A DNA stretch of 64,000 bases from Rhizobium sp. ZPR4. GTDB taxonomy: Bacteria; Pseudomonadota; Alphaproteobacteria; Rhizobiales; Rhizobiaceae. Positions 44,726 to 53,424 of this stretch are shown here, piece by piece. A model generated the notes under the pieces. That model was not told where the DNA came from. It worked only from the letters and a program-made list of their open reading frames with translations, and did not search any database. The stretch's first letter is position 1. The number at the start of each line of letters is the position of its first letter. A program made the translations under genes and the position numbers. The stretch is from contig NZ_CP157968.1 in NCBI RefSeq assembly GCF_040215725.1, forward strand, positions 744,001 to 808,000, in the 5' to 3' direction.

Positions 44726-44983
44726 TTATAAACGGCGCGCGCGTAATATGCGCTTCCAAAGGGTGCCGCCCAGGAATCGATTGAACAGGATGAAATAAGC
44801 GACGATGAGAGCGAAAAGCAGCAGGGCCGGCAGGCCATTGAGCTGGAAGCCGCCCTCCGTCCTGCCGCCGAAGATCGACGCGATGATATAGCCGAAAACT
44901 GCGAAGGCGGTGAAAAAATCGAAAATGGCGGCAAGCACGATGCGCCAGGTGGCTGGCTGCGGTGCGGGGTTTGTATCAGACAT
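44726..44983 (-). CDS. Small RDD-family membrane protein
   Basis: An 85-residue protein with two hydrophobic helices (about residues 15-38 and 50-70) and a basic C-terminus. WRIVLAAIFDFFTAFAVFGY and NRFLGGTLWKRILRARRL resemble the R-D-containing RDD fold in short form. I start at 44983 (MSDTNPAPQP), where AGGG lies 8 nt upstream; the longer frame to 45199 is Arg/Pro rich and not membrane-like. Function is unknown. Confidence 0.7.
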   Translation of the reverse strand: MSDTNPAPQPATWRIVLAAIFDFFTAFAVFGYIIASIFGGRTEGGFQLNGLPALLLFALIVAYFILFNRFLGGTLWKRILRARRL

Positions 44984-45242
44984 TGTTGGACCCTGTCTTA
45001 TTGGCAAAAAAGGTGTCGGCGGGAGCGCACGGGCTGTTGGCCGACGGACCACATCACCGATACATCCAATAGGGCAGAGCTTTGTCAATCGCGCTGGCAG
45101 CCATAGCAGATGCGGCGCTGGATGCAGCGAGCCGTTTTGATTCTTCCCCGGCGATCGGTCATCAGCCAGCCGAGCCGAACGGAAGCCCAGGCAGGCCATG
45201 CCGCGCAGCTTGAAAACTCACGGCTTGTTGTTATGATTTCGT

Positions 45243-45590
45243 ATGGAACTTACTTTGCTCGCCTATGCCCTTGCCTGGACCGTGCTCGGTCTGATCGTCG
45301 TGACGACGGTCGTCCCGGTCGGGACGAAGTATCCGTTCATGGCAATGGCGAGCATCGACAGTGTCATTCCGTTCGGCCTTTTGGGATTTCTGTTCGTGAT
45401 GGCTTATCCCGAAGACCGCCGCATCATTGCTCTTGTGTGCATATTGGTCGCAGCTGCAAGCGAGTCGCTTGCGTTGATCCTGCCGCAGAAGCGTCTCAGG
45501 ATCGAGCGCGCGATCTTGAAAGTGCTTGCGACGGTGTCAGGTCTGCTTTTGGGCGCGTTATTTATGGAGTGCATGCTGCAGGCATCGTAA
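45243..45590 (+). CDS. Small membrane protein, possibly VanZ-like
   Basis: A 115-residue protein with four hydrophobic segments (about 6-24, 39-54, 60-80 and 92-110) and the polar link LPQKRLRIERAILKVLATVS. The spacing and the RxERAILK-type linker recall short VanZ-like proteins of rhizobia, but the match is from memory and weak. It stands alone between the divergent RDD-like gene and the convergent GntR gene. No function is proposed. Confidence 0.6.
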   Translation: MELTLLAYALAWTVLGLIVVTTVVPVGTKYPFMAMASIDSVIPFGLLGFLFVMAYPEDRRIIALVCILVAAASESLALILPQKRLRIERAILKVLATVSGLLLGALFMECMLQAS

Positions 45591-45676
45591 TTGCCTACCG
45601 CAATCAGGCCATTCGAACCTCATACATCTCTTGCGGTTTCTCAGAGCGAACCAGTGCTCCTATGTTCCATATACAA

Positions 45677-46432
45677 CTATCGGTCAGATGGTTTGCCGCT
45701 TTGGCTCTCCAGCCGATAGCGATGCCCTGGATAAACCAGTCGCGCCGTAGAGACGATACCGCGCGCCGACCATGTGCGCCTCCAGATCGTCAGGCAGGGT
45801 TCGGTCTTCAAGATCGTCAGCAGCTTGCATTCCCAAGCCTGCGGCATGACGGCTTCGACGACATGTTCCGAGCCGCTTAAGGGGGCGACGGCTGAAAGAT
45901 AGGCGTTCGGCGTCATGTCGGTGAAATCCTGCTGCAGATAGTCGGGTGCAGCCTCTGGATGGACATGCCGGTCCTCGATCTGTACCGGCACGCCGTTCTC
46001 GCTATGCACGATCAGCGAGTGAAAAACCGGTGATCCGATGTCGAGTTCCAATGCGTCGGCGACATCCGGCGATGCGGCTTCCCGGGCCAGCACGATGACG
46101 CTTGCCTGATGGGAATGGCCGCGTTCGGCGATTTCCTCGGCGATGTTTCGGACCTCGAACAAGGCCGATGCCCCCTTGCGCTCGGCGACAAAGGAGCCGA
46201 CCCCCTGAATACGAACGAGCTCGCCTTCATTGGCCAGTTCTCGCAGTGCGCGATTGGCCGTCATCTTGCTGACGCCAAGTTCGACAACCAATTCGTTTTC
46301 GGAGGGAACGCGATATTTGGGCGGCCACTCGCCACTATGAATGCGGTCGAGTATCATCTGCTTGACGCCGGCATAAAGAGGGGCGGCATCATTTTCCGCC
46401 AGTTCGCGTTTCATCTCGCCGGACCGCTTCAT
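45677..46432 (-). CDS. GntR/HutC family regulator with UTRA domain
   Basis: A 251-residue regulator. The N-terminal winged helix has PLYAGVKQMILDRIHSGEWP, YRVPSENELVVELGVSKMTA and NRALRELANEGELVRIQGVG. The UTRA ligand domain (about 95-240) has HSLIVHSENGVPVQIEDRHV and PNAYLSAVAPLSGSEHVVEA. The HutC subgroup responds to urocanate or related small acids, which fits the lyase encoded downstream. The start at 46432 has AAGGG upstream. It is divergent from the ABC transporter operon and probably represses it. Confidence 0.92.
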   Translation of the reverse strand: MKRSGEMKRELAENDAAPLYAGVKQMILDRIHSGEWPPKYRVPSENELVVELGVSKMTANRALRELANEGELVRIQGVGSFVAERKGASALFEVRNIAEEIAERGHSHQASVIVLAREAASPDVADALELDIGSPVFHSLIVHSENGVPVQIEDRHVHPEAAPDYLQQDFTDMTPNAYLSAVAPLSGSEHVVEAVMPQAWECKLLTILKTEPCLTIWRRTWSARGIVSTARLVYPGHRYRLESQSGKPSDR

Positions 46433-46625
46433 TGCCCATTCCCTTTGCACCGAGTGAATCTGCCTCGAAAACAACTTTCCCACTTGCATATCATAAATTA
46501 TCACATATGGTACCCTATACAACCTCGCAATCAACCCTAAAATTTAATTGGGACAGCGGGCAAGCCGGCGAAGATCGGTAGGAAGTGCTGCAAGGCCTGT
46601 TTCAACCTCAGAGGAGCTCTACACG
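46433..46625. promoter_or_regulatory. Divergent GntR/ABC operon promoter region
   Basis: This 193-nt region is AT-rich around 46480-46530, unlike its neighbours. GCATATCATAAATTATCA at 46486-46503, continuing into CATATGG, shows partial dyad symmetry (CATAT/ATATG outer arms), and a TATAC-containing stretch follows near 46512-46519. These are plausible GntR/HutC-type operator parts, but I cannot define one exact site. GAGGAG precedes the ABC binding-protein gene. Confidence 0.45.
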
Positions 46626-47465
46626 ATGAAATTCAGTGCAATTCTCTTGTCAGGCGTCATGGCTGCCGCCGCTTTTGCGGCTCCGGCTGTTGCCAAGGAC
46701 TGGAAGACGGCGACGATCACCCTGGAAGGTGCCTACGCCCCGTGGAACATGACGAACGCCGACGGTACGCTCGGCGGCTTCGAGCCGGAGCTTGCCAAGG
46801 TCCTGTGCGAACGCGCCAAGATCGACTGCAAGCTCGTGGCTTCCGACTGGGACGGCATGATCCCGGCGCTGAACGCCGGCAAGTTCGATGTGATCATGGA
46901 CGCGCTGTCGATCACCGACGAGCGCAAGCAGGTCATCGGCTTCACCATTCCCTACGCTGCCACCCCGGCTGCTTTTGCGACCGCCAAGGATAGCCCGCTC
47001 GCCAATGCTGCAGGCACCGGCACCACGATCAAGATGACCCCCGGCCAGACCGGCGTCAAGGAAATCGACGTGCTGAAGGAAGCCTTCAAGGGCAAGACGA
47101 TCGGCATCCAGGCCGCAACCGTCTATGCAAAGTTTGTCTATGACAATTTTGGCTCGATCGCCACGATCCGCGAATACAAGACCGGTGCTGACCGCGATCT
47201 CGATTTGCAGAACGGCCGTATCGACCTCGGCTTCGACGATGCGGTCTACTTCGCAAACGCCTTCGCCAGCGCGAACGACTCGCTTGCTTTCACTGGCCCG
47301 GAAATCGCCGGCTCCATCTGGGGCGAAGGCGAAGGTCTCGGCATCCGCAAGGCAGATACCGACCTGCGCGACAAGTTCAACGAGGCGATCAAGTCGGCTC
47401 TCGCTGATGGCACCATCAAGACCCTGTCGATGAAGTGGTTCAAGGTCGACGTCAGCCCGGAATGA
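46626..47465 (+). CDS. Polar amino acid ABC transporter, periplasmic binding protein
   Basis: A 279-residue SBP_bac_3 family protein with a signal peptide (about 1-23, ending AAPAVA). ITLEGAYAPWNMTNADGTLG, GGFEPELAKVL, DWDGMIPALNAGKFDVIMDA and SITDERKQVIGFTIPY are the typical ligand-binding blocks of the HisJ/ArgT/nopaline/octopine group. Insertions around residues 120-145 are longer than in HisJ. GAGGAG lies 9 nt before the ATG. It is the first gene of the transporter-lyase-oxidase operon, so its ligand should be the substrate of that pathway. Confidence 0.93.
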   Translation: MKFSAILLSGVMAAAAFAAPAVAKDWKTATITLEGAYAPWNMTNADGTLGGFEPELAKVLCERAKIDCKLVASDWDGMIPALNAGKFDVIMDALSITDERKQVIGFTIPYAATPAAFATAKDSPLANAAGTGTTIKMTPGQTGVKEIDVLKEAFKGKTIGIQAATVYAKFVYDNFGSIATIREYKTGADRDLDLQNGRIDLGFDDAVYFANAFASANDSLAFTGPEIAGSIWGEGEGLGIRKADTDLRDKFNEAIKSALADGTIKTLSMKWFKVDVSPE

Positions 47466-47470
47466 TCGGT

Positions 47471-47520
47471 GCGGCCTGCGGGCCGCTATTTTCGGTCTCC
47501 GGCTTTGCGGCCGGGGACCG
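47471..47520 (+). promoter_or_regulatory. Tandem hairpins between binding protein and permease
   Basis: GCGGCC-TGCG-GGCCGC (47471-47486) is followed by TATTTTC, then a second GC-rich inverted repeat runs from CGGTCTCCGGC (47493-47503) to GGCCGGGGACCG. Such hairpins after a binding-protein gene usually give partial termination or protect the upstream message, so that the binding protein is made in excess over the membrane parts. Confidence 0.65.
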
Positions 47521-47566
47521 CATGATATCCTGACGCCTGAAACTGCCACAGACAGGGATTGGATCT

Positions 47567-48292
47567 ATGGCAAGCTTGCAATTGCTGGGCTTCGGCTCGA
47601 ACGGGTGGGGCGCGCTGCTGCTCGTTGCCACCTTGATGACGCTCGCCGTCACGGCGACGGCTTTGGCCATCGGGGCCGTATTGGGCGCGATCATCGCTTT
47701 CGCCAAGCTTTCCGGAAGCCTGGTGCTGAAAACGCTCGGCAATATCTACACGACAGTCTTTCGTGGCGTTCCCGAGCTCCTGATCATCTATCTCATCTAT
47801 TTTGGCGGTTCGTCGGCGGTGACATCGATCGGCAAGTGGCTCGGTTATGAGGGCTTTCTCGGCCTGCCATCCTTTGCCGCGGGTGCTCTCGCCGTTGGCA
47901 TCATTTCCGGCGCGTATCAGGCAGAGGTTTTCCGCGGTGCCTATCTCGCCATTTCCAAGGGCGAGCTTGAGGCTGCGTCTGCAATCGGCATGCATCGTGG
48001 CTTGCGCCTGCGCCGTATCATCATTCCGCAGGTGGTACGCTACGCCATTCCCGGCCTCGGCAATGTCTGGCAGCTCAGCCTCAAGGACTCGGCTTTGATT
48101 TCGGTGACCGGCCTTGCCGAGCTTATGCGCACCAGCCAGGTGGCTGCCGGCTCCACACGCCAGTATTTTCTCTTCTTCATCGCCGGCGGCATTCTCTATC
48201 TTGTCCTGACCAGCCTGTCGGATCGCATCTTCAACAAGGCCGAACGTCGCGCCAATCGCAGCATGCCGGCTGCGACGATCGGCCAGGCTTGA
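47567..48292 (+). CDS. Polar amino acid ABC transporter permease (HisQ-like)
   Basis: A 241-residue permease of the HisQ/HisM family with about five helices. TVFRGVPELLIIYLIYFGGS near residues 63-82 is the RGxPxLLQ-type block and EAASAIGMHRGLRLRRIIIP near residues 138-157 is the EAA loop that docks on the ATPase. It pairs with the next permease as a heterodimer. The gene follows the hairpin region and is 10 nt before the second permease. Confidence 0.94.
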   Translation: MASLQLLGFGSNGWGALLLVATLMTLAVTATALAIGAVLGAIIAFAKLSGSLVLKTLGNIYTTVFRGVPELLIIYLIYFGGSSAVTSIGKWLGYEGFLGLPSFAAGALAVGIISGAYQAEVFRGAYLAISKGELEAASAIGMHRGLRLRRIIIPQVVRYAIPGLGNVWQLSLKDSALISVTGLAELMRTSQVAAGSTRQYFLFFIAGGILYLVLTSLSDRIFNKAERRANRSMPAATIGQA

Positions 48293-48302
48293 GGAGGAAG
48301 AC

Positions 48303-49007
48303 ATGGATTTCGATTTTCTTTCGAGCACGATGGTCACGCTGCTGAAGGCAGTGCCGATGACATTGCTGCTGTTTTTCCTGTCGATCCTCTGCGGCGGCAT
48401 TCTGGCGCTTGTCATCGTCGCGATGCGCGTCAGCGGCAATCCGATCCTGTCGGGCTTTGCCAAGGGCTATATTTTCGTGTTTCGCGGCTCGCCGCTGCTG
48501 ATCCAGATGTTCCTGGTCTTCTACGGCTTGGCGCAGTTCTCCATCATCCGCTACTCCTTCCTCTGGCCCTTCCTGCGCGAGCCGGTCGTCTGCGCAATCT
48601 TGTCGCTGGCGCTCTGCACCGCCGGCTACTCGGCGGAGATCTTCCGCGGCGGCATCCGTGCCGTTTCGCCGAAGGAGATCGAAGCGGCCCGCTCTATCGG
48701 CATGTCGCGCTTCCTGCTCGTGCGCCGCATCATCGCGCCGATTGCTTTCCGTCATGCGCTTCCGGCCTATTCGACCGAGATCGTGCTGATGATGAAGTCG
48801 ACGGCGCTCGCAAGCCTCGTCACGGTCTGGGAGGTCACGGGCGTTGCTCAGCGTCTGATCTCGCAGACCTATCGCACAATGGAAGTCTTCATCTGTGCCG
48901 CGATCATCTACCTTGTGCTGAATTTCGTCATTCTGCAGGCCATGGCTCTGCTGGAATATTCTCTGTCCCGCCATCGCCGCGCGATCCCGCCGGCGTTGAA
49001 GGCTTAA
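48303..49007 (+). CDS. Polar amino acid ABC transporter permease (HisM-like)
   Basis: A 234-residue permease. [20 protein letters not shown] and [20 protein letters not shown] are the two hallmark blocks, and [18 protein letters not shown] is typical of HisM/ArtM types. GAGGAAGAC precedes the ATG. It is the partner of the preceding permease and lies 22 nt before the ATPase gene. Confidence 0.95.
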   Translation: MDFDFLSSTMVTLLKAVPMTLLLFFLSILCGGILALVIVAMRVSGNPILSGFAKGYIFVFRGSPLLIQMFLVFYGLAQFSIIRYSFLWPFLREPVVCAILSLALCTAGYSAEIFRGGIRAVSPKEIEAARSIGMSRFLLVRRIIAPIAFRHALPAYSTEIVLMMKSTALASLVTVWEVTGVAQRLISQTYRTMEVFICAAIIYLVLNFVILQAMALLEYSLSRHRRAIPPALKA

Positions 49008-49029
49008 AGCTTACTGGAGCAGGCAAATC

Positions 49030-49806
49030 ATGCCAGGTGTCACCCGACTTTCCGTCCGCAACATCCGCAAAAGCTTCGGCACTCATGAAGTCTTGCGCGG
49101 CATTTCCCTCGATGCTCAGGATGGCGACGTGATTTCGCTGCTCGGCGCTTCCGGCTCGGGCAAATCGACCTTCCTTCGTTGCATCAACCTCCTCGAAATC
49201 GCCACCGATGGCGAGATCTGGGTGGATGGCGAGCAGATACGCATGATCCACAAGAATGGCAAAAGCTACCCGGCGAGCCATAAGCAGGTGGATCATATCC
49301 GCTCCGAGCTCGGCATGGTCTTCCAGAGCTTCAATCTCTGGTCCCATATGACCATTCTGCAGAATATCATCGAAGGTCCGGTTCATGTCCTGAAGCGTCC
49401 CCGCGCGGAATGCATCGCCGAGGCTGAAGCGCTCTTGGAGAAGGTCGGCATTGCCGACAAGCGCCATGCCTATCCCGCCCATCTTTCCGGCGGCCAGCAG
49501 CAGCGTGCAGCGATTGCCCGCGCGCTTGCCATGAAGCCCAAGCTTATGCTGTTCGACGAGCCGACTTCGGCGCTCGATCCGGAACTCGTCGGCGAAGTGC
49601 TGCGCGTTATGCGTTCGCTTGCCGAAGAGGGAACGACGATGCTTGTCGTGACCCATGAAATGAGCTTTGCCCGCAACGTCTCCAACCGCGTCGTCTTCAT
49701 GAAAGAGGGCCTCGTCGAAAGCACCGGCACGCCGGACGAAATGTTTGGTGGTGGCGCGTCGCCCGCCTTCCGCCAGTTCATTGGCCATTTCGGAAACGGA
49801 CAATGA
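49030..49806 (+). CDS. Polar amino acid ABC transporter ATP-binding protein (HisP-like)
   Basis: A 258-residue ABC ATPase with Walker [16 protein letters not shown] near residues 37-51, Q-loop [14 protein letters not shown], signature [15 protein letters not shown] and Walker [17 protein letters not shown], followed by the H-loop VVTHEMSFA. The insertion [20 protein letters not shown] between Walker A and Q-loop is a HisP/OccP group trait. Its stop overlaps the next start by 4 nt (ATGA), so the lyase-like gene is in the same operon. Confidence 0.96.
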   Translation: MPGVTRLSVRNIRKSFGTHEVLRGISLDAQDGDVISLLGASGSGKSTFLRCINLLEIATDGEIWVDGEQIRMIHKNGKSYPASHKQVDHIRSELGMVFQSFNLWSHMTILQNIIEGPVHVLKRPRAECIAEAEALLEKVGIADKRHAYPAHLSGGQQQRAAIARALAMKPKLMLFDEPTSALDPELVGEVLRVMRSLAEEGTTMLVVTHEMSFARNVSNRVVFMKEGLVESTGTPDEMFGGGASPAFRQFIGHFGNGQ

Positions 49807-51308
49807 CCGTCAGCATCGACAAGCCATTGTCTTGGTGTGACGTCGCGCGCGTCGGCGCCGGCGAGCCGCTCTCTCTTTCCGATGCTGCCTGGGAACGCGT
49901 TGCCAAGGCAGCCCGCATCGTCGAGCGCATTGTCGAGACGGGCGTGCGTGCCTATGGTGTCAATACTGGCGTCGGTGCCCTCTCCGATACGGTGGTCGAC
50001 CGTGATTCCCAGAGCCGGCTATCGCGCAACATCATCCTCAGCCATGCCTGCGGCGTCGGTCCCTTATTGCCGGCCCGCGAGGTCCGCTCGATCATATCGG
50101 CACAGATCGCCAATTTCGCCCATGGCCATTCCGGCGTGCGGCCAGAAATCGTCAGGCATTTGGTTGCGTTTCTCGAGCACGACTGCATTCCGGAAGTCCC
50201 TTCCAAAGGCTCTGCCGGTTATCTCACGCACAATGCCCATACCGCCCTCGTGCTGATCGGCGAGGGCAGGGCTGCCGTGAAGGGCAACTCTATGAGCGGC
50301 GCCGAAGCGCTGGCTGCAATCGGCTTGACCCCCTTGGTGCTTGGCGCCAAGGAGGGCTTGAGCCTCGTTAACGGCACGGCCTGCGCCACGGGATTGTCGG
50401 CGCTCGCAGTCTCCCGCGCGGAACATCTGCTTGATTGGGCCGACGCGATTGCAGCGCTGACGCTCGAGGCGGCGGGTTGCCAGATCACGGCCTTCGATGA
50501 AAACGTATTGGCGCTGCGCCCATCGGCTGGTATCGCCAAGGTTGGGCGCAGGCTGCGCAGCCGCCTGAATGGCAGCGGTCTCGTCGCTGCCGCATTGGGG
50601 CGGCGGACGCAGGATGCGCTGAGCCTGAGATCGGTGCCGCATGCCCATGGTACGGCCTGGGACGTCTTTGAGCAAACTGCCCGCATCGTCGATCAGGAAC
50701 TGGCTTCCGTGACGGACAATCCGGCGGTTTCTGGTACGCCGGAGCGGCCGATCGTTTCCTCCGAAGCCCATGCCGTTGCGCCGGCCCTCGGTCAGGCGGC
50801 TGACAGTCTTGCGATCGCGATCGCGCAGATATCGGCGATGAGTGAGCGGCGGATGGATCGTCTCGTTAATCCTTTGGTGAGCGGCCTGCCGCCGTTCCTT
50901 GCGAGCGATGCCGGCAGCCACTCCGGTTTCATGATCGCGCAATATACGGCTGCGGCCCTCAGCAATGACAACAGGCGTTTGGCTGCGCCCGCATCGCTCG
51001 ATGGTGGCCTGACCTCCGGCCTTCAGGAGGATTTCCTCGCCCATCCCACGGCTGCCGCCAACAAGCTGCTCGCGATCCTCGACAATGCCGAATATATCCT
51101 CGCGATCGAATTGATGGCAGCCGCGCAGGCTCATGACTTCCTTGCCTCGCAGGGGACGCGAGCGCCGGGCACAGATCGCCTCCACGCCGTTGTCCGCTCG
51201 CGTGTTCCTCTCTATGGCGACGATCGTCCGCTGAATGCCGACATGGAGGCGCTGCGGGATCTGATTGCCCAGACCGTGCCTCCTGCCGAACAAGAAACTG
51301 GAGCCTAA
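49803..51308 (+). CDS. Histidine ammonia-lyase-like enzyme lacking the MIO (ASG) triad
   Basis: A 501-residue member of the aromatic amino acid lyase superfamily, close to the usual HutH length. It keeps [58 protein letters not shown] and [14 protein letters not shown]. Where true HutH has KGSVGASGDLAPLAH, this protein reads [12 protein letters not shown] (residues 135-146), about three residues shorter and without an Ala-Ser-Gly to cyclise into MIO. The block QDPYSLR is QDALSLR, losing an active-site Tyr, and QEDH is QEDF. It therefore should not deaminate histidine by the normal route. From memory, ergothionase is a MIO-independent relative that eliminates trimethylamine, so a lyase for a quaternary or otherwise modified amino acid is possible. 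Automatic naming as hutH would be misleading. Confidence 0.85.
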   Translation: MTVSIDKPLSWCDVARVGAGEPLSLSDAAWERVAKAARIVERIVETGVRAYGVNTGVGALSDTVVDRDSQSRLSRNIILSHACGVGPLLPAREVRSIISAQIANFAHGHSGVRPEIVRHLVAFLEHDCIPEVPSKGSAGYLTHNAHTALVLIGEGRAAVKGNSMSGAEALAAIGLTPLVLGAKEGLSLVNGTACATGLSALAVSRAEHLLDWADAIAALTLEAAGCQITAFDENVLALRPSAGIAKVGRRLRSRLNGSGLVAAALGRRTQDALSLRSVPHAHGTAWDVFEQTARIVDQELASVTDNPAVSGTPERPIVSSEAHAVAPALGQAADSLAIAIAQISAMSERRMDRLVNPLVSGLPPFLASDAGSHSGFMIAQYTAAALSNDNRRLAAPASLDGGLTSGLQEDFLAHPTAAANKLLAILDNAEYILAIELMAAAQAHDFLASQGTRAPGTDRLHAVVRSRVPLYGDDRPLNADMEALRDLIAQTVPPAEQETGA

Positions 51309-51309
51309 A

Positions 51310-52458
51310 TTGTCCGCGGAATTCGACGTTGCCGTCATCGGTCTCGGCGCGATGGGAAGTGCTGCCCTGTCTTTCGCCGCCGCGCGTGGCGCAAAGGCAA
51401 TCGGGATCGAGGCGCATTTTCCAGCTCATTCCCTCAGCTCTTCGCATGGCGACAGCCGCCTGATCCGCCTCGGCTATTTCGAAGATCCGTCCTATGTTCC
51501 CTTGCTGAAACGGGCCTATCACAATTGGCGTTCGCTGGAGGAGAGACTGCGTGCCGAGATTTTGACGGTGACAGGCGTCCTGCAGATCGGGGCGCCGGAC
51601 AGCAAGATCGTCAGCGGCACGCGCGCTTCCTGCGACATGCATGGATTGCCGCACGAGATCCTCGACTGTGACGCCATGAAACGCCGCTTCCCGGCTTTCG
51701 CGCTTGAGGAGGGCGAGGTTGGCCTGCTCGATCCGCAGGGTGGCTATGTGCGCCCTGAGGCCGCAATCATGGGCTATCTCAAGCTTGCGGCGGAAGATGG
51801 TGCGGTCCTGCATTTCGGCGAGCGCGTTGTGGCGATCGACCCTGATGATAGCGGCGTGACGGTCGTTTCTTCGACCGGGCGATATCGTGCCCGCAAGGTG
51901 ATCGTCGCAACCGGCGCATGGATTGCCGAGTTGGTGCCGCAGTTAAAGGCACATGCCCAGCCGATCCGACAGGTGGTTGCCTGGTATCAGCCAAAGGACG
52001 GTTTTGTCGCCGAGCCGCAGCGCATGCCCTGCTTCCTGCGGGATGAAGGCGCCGAAGGGTCGTATTTCGGCTTTCCGGCGATCGGCGTCGATGGCGTGAA
52101 AATCGGCCGCCATGCTCATTTCAGGGAGCCGATCGATCCCGTCTTGCCCAATCCACCGGTCAATGATGCCGATACCGATCTGCTCGACAGCTTTGCCCGC
52201 AAGCGCTTGCCGGAGGCAGCGTCGTTCCGCGTGCGGGCGACGACCTGCCGTTACACTATGCTGCCGAGTGAAGATTTTCTCATCGATAGGCTGCCTGGGC
52301 AGCCGAATGTGGTGGTCTCGTCGGCTTGTTCCGGCCATGGCTTCAAGTTTACGAGCGTCGTCGGCGAGATCCTCGCCGACCTGGCGCTTCAAGACGGCAG
52401 CGCACTGCCGACGGCCCTCTTCTCCTTTGAGAAGCATTTTGGCGGCCAATCGGCTTAG
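51310..52458 (+). CDS. FAD-dependent N-methyl amino acid oxidase-like protein (MSOX/SolA family)
   Basis: A 382-residue flavoprotein. VAVIGLGAMGSAALSFAAAR is the FAD dinucleotide motif, SLSSSHGDSRLIRLGYFEDP is the MSOX-type loop, and TTCRYTMLPSEDFLIDRLPG holds Cys313, which matches the cysteine that carries covalent FAD in sarcosine and N-methyltryptophan oxidases; SGHGFKFTSVVGEILADLAL closes the site. The likely start is TTG 51310 with GGAG 6 nt upstream; the only upstream ATG in frame lies in the preceding gene. It lies 1 nt after the lyase-like gene. The reaction would be oxidative N-demethylation or amine oxidation, giving H2O2. Confidence 0.9.
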   Translation: MSAEFDVAVIGLGAMGSAALSFAAARGAKAIGIEAHFPAHSLSSSHGDSRLIRLGYFEDPSYVPLLKRAYHNWRSLEERLRAEILTVTGVLQIGAPDSKIVSGTRASCDMHGLPHEILDCDAMKRRFPAFALEEGEVGLLDPQGGYVRPEAAIMGYLKLAAEDGAVLHFGERVVAIDPDDSGVTVVSSTGRYRARKVIVATGAWIAELVPQLKAHAQPIRQVVAWYQPKDGFVAEPQRMPCFLRDEGAEGSYFGFPAIGVDGVKIGRHAHFREPIDPVLPNPPVNDADTDLLDSFARKRLPEAASFRVRATTCRYTMLPSEDFLIDRLPGQPNVVVSSACSGHGFKFTSVVGEILADLALQDGSALPTALFSFEKHFGGQSA

Positions 52459-52478
52459 CCGCCAATTTCGCAGATGGT

Positions 52479-52973
52479 CTAGCCGATCGTCATCCGTCGC
52501 AGGACATCCGATTTGAAATAGAAGTGCTGAACAAGCGCTCCAAATATGTGAAGTACGACGACGATCCAAAGCAGCGTCTTGATCGGACCGCCATGGACGA
52601 AGGCGGCGGTATCGATACCGAGATAGTAGGCTGCTATTCCCGATAGGGGCATTGCGAAGATCAGCGCATAGAGCAGGAAATGCGTGATGCTTGCGATGTA
52701 GTGCAGAAACGCGGGCTGACCGTCTGGCAGCGCTGGGACATCGGACACCAATCTCAAGCCAAGGCGCAGGATAGCCAGCAGCAGAATCGCGATACCGGCA
52801 TAGGCATGGATATTGGCGCTGGCAATATCGGCCGGCGTTGGCGTCTGGCCATGACGCACAAGACGCCGCCATGCGTTCATACCGTCGGGAAACAGGAGAT
52901 TGAAAAAGATGAGGATGGCCATGAGCCAGTGAAGAATGCGTTGCGGAGCAGAGTAGGTCGATCTGGCAGGCAT
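52479..52973 (-). CDS. Cytochrome b561 family protein
   Basis: A 164-residue protein with four helices. Histidines at QRILHWLMAILIFF (helix 1), SANIHAYAGIAILL (helix 2), IASITHFLLYALIF (helix 3) and VVVLHIFGALVQHF (helix 4) can ligate two b-type hemes, as in CybB. Some relatives act as superoxide:quinone oxidoreductases. It is convergent with the oxidase gene, 20 nt away, and is a single-gene unit. AAGGAG lies just before the ATG. Confidence 0.93.
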   Translation of the reverse strand: MPARSTYSAPQRILHWLMAILIFFNLLFPDGMNAWRRLVRHGQTPTPADIASANIHAYAGIAILLLAILRLGLRLVSDVPALPDGQPAFLHYIASITHFLLYALIFAMPLSGIAAYYLGIDTAAFVHGGPIKTLLWIVVVLHIFGALVQHFYFKSDVLRRMTIG

Positions 52974-53424
52974 CGGATCTCCTTAAATTGGAATTGTTCT
53001 AAAGGTAGAGCATGATTCTAACGAGAACCTGAATGCCGCCGCTGGCATTTGGAAGCATATCCTGGACAACCTTATGAGGGTTCTCCGGGGCGCTCCTATC
53101 AGCTCAGGACGGCGCGGGGCTGACGGATATGGTCGCGATACCGATCGTTCCGGCAGTCCGCTCGCTCGTTGTCCGATCATATCGCGGCAGGTCGTTTGAT
53201 TCCGGTACTGGAGGATTGGAGCCTTCACCGATCTGATCAGGGATAAAAATGCGCCCGGCGGATTACGATAGAAAGATTAAATTTCAGACAGGCGCTCCGT
53301 CATATATTGCGAACTATATCGAGATGATCGATCACAATGCCGGTCAGGCTATCGCCATCGTGCTTGATGAAGCAGCCGGCGCAATCGCGCGCTGGCGAAC
53401 GACTGACTCAATGAGGAGTTTGTT
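52974..53424. other. Divergent promoter gap, no gene
   Basis: These 451 bases separate the divergent cytochrome b561 and O-methyltransferase genes. A plus-strand frame from 53249 runs into the methyltransferase gene but looks like a shadow. I see no strong palindrome, repeat or RNA gene. The stretch 53250-53330 is AT-richer and may hold the methyltransferase promoter. Confidence 0.45.

Noticed and set aside
50064..51338. 424-codon minus-strand frame in the lyase-like gene
   Set aside because: It is an antisense shadow; the plus-strand frame has the lyase family motifs and operon overlaps.
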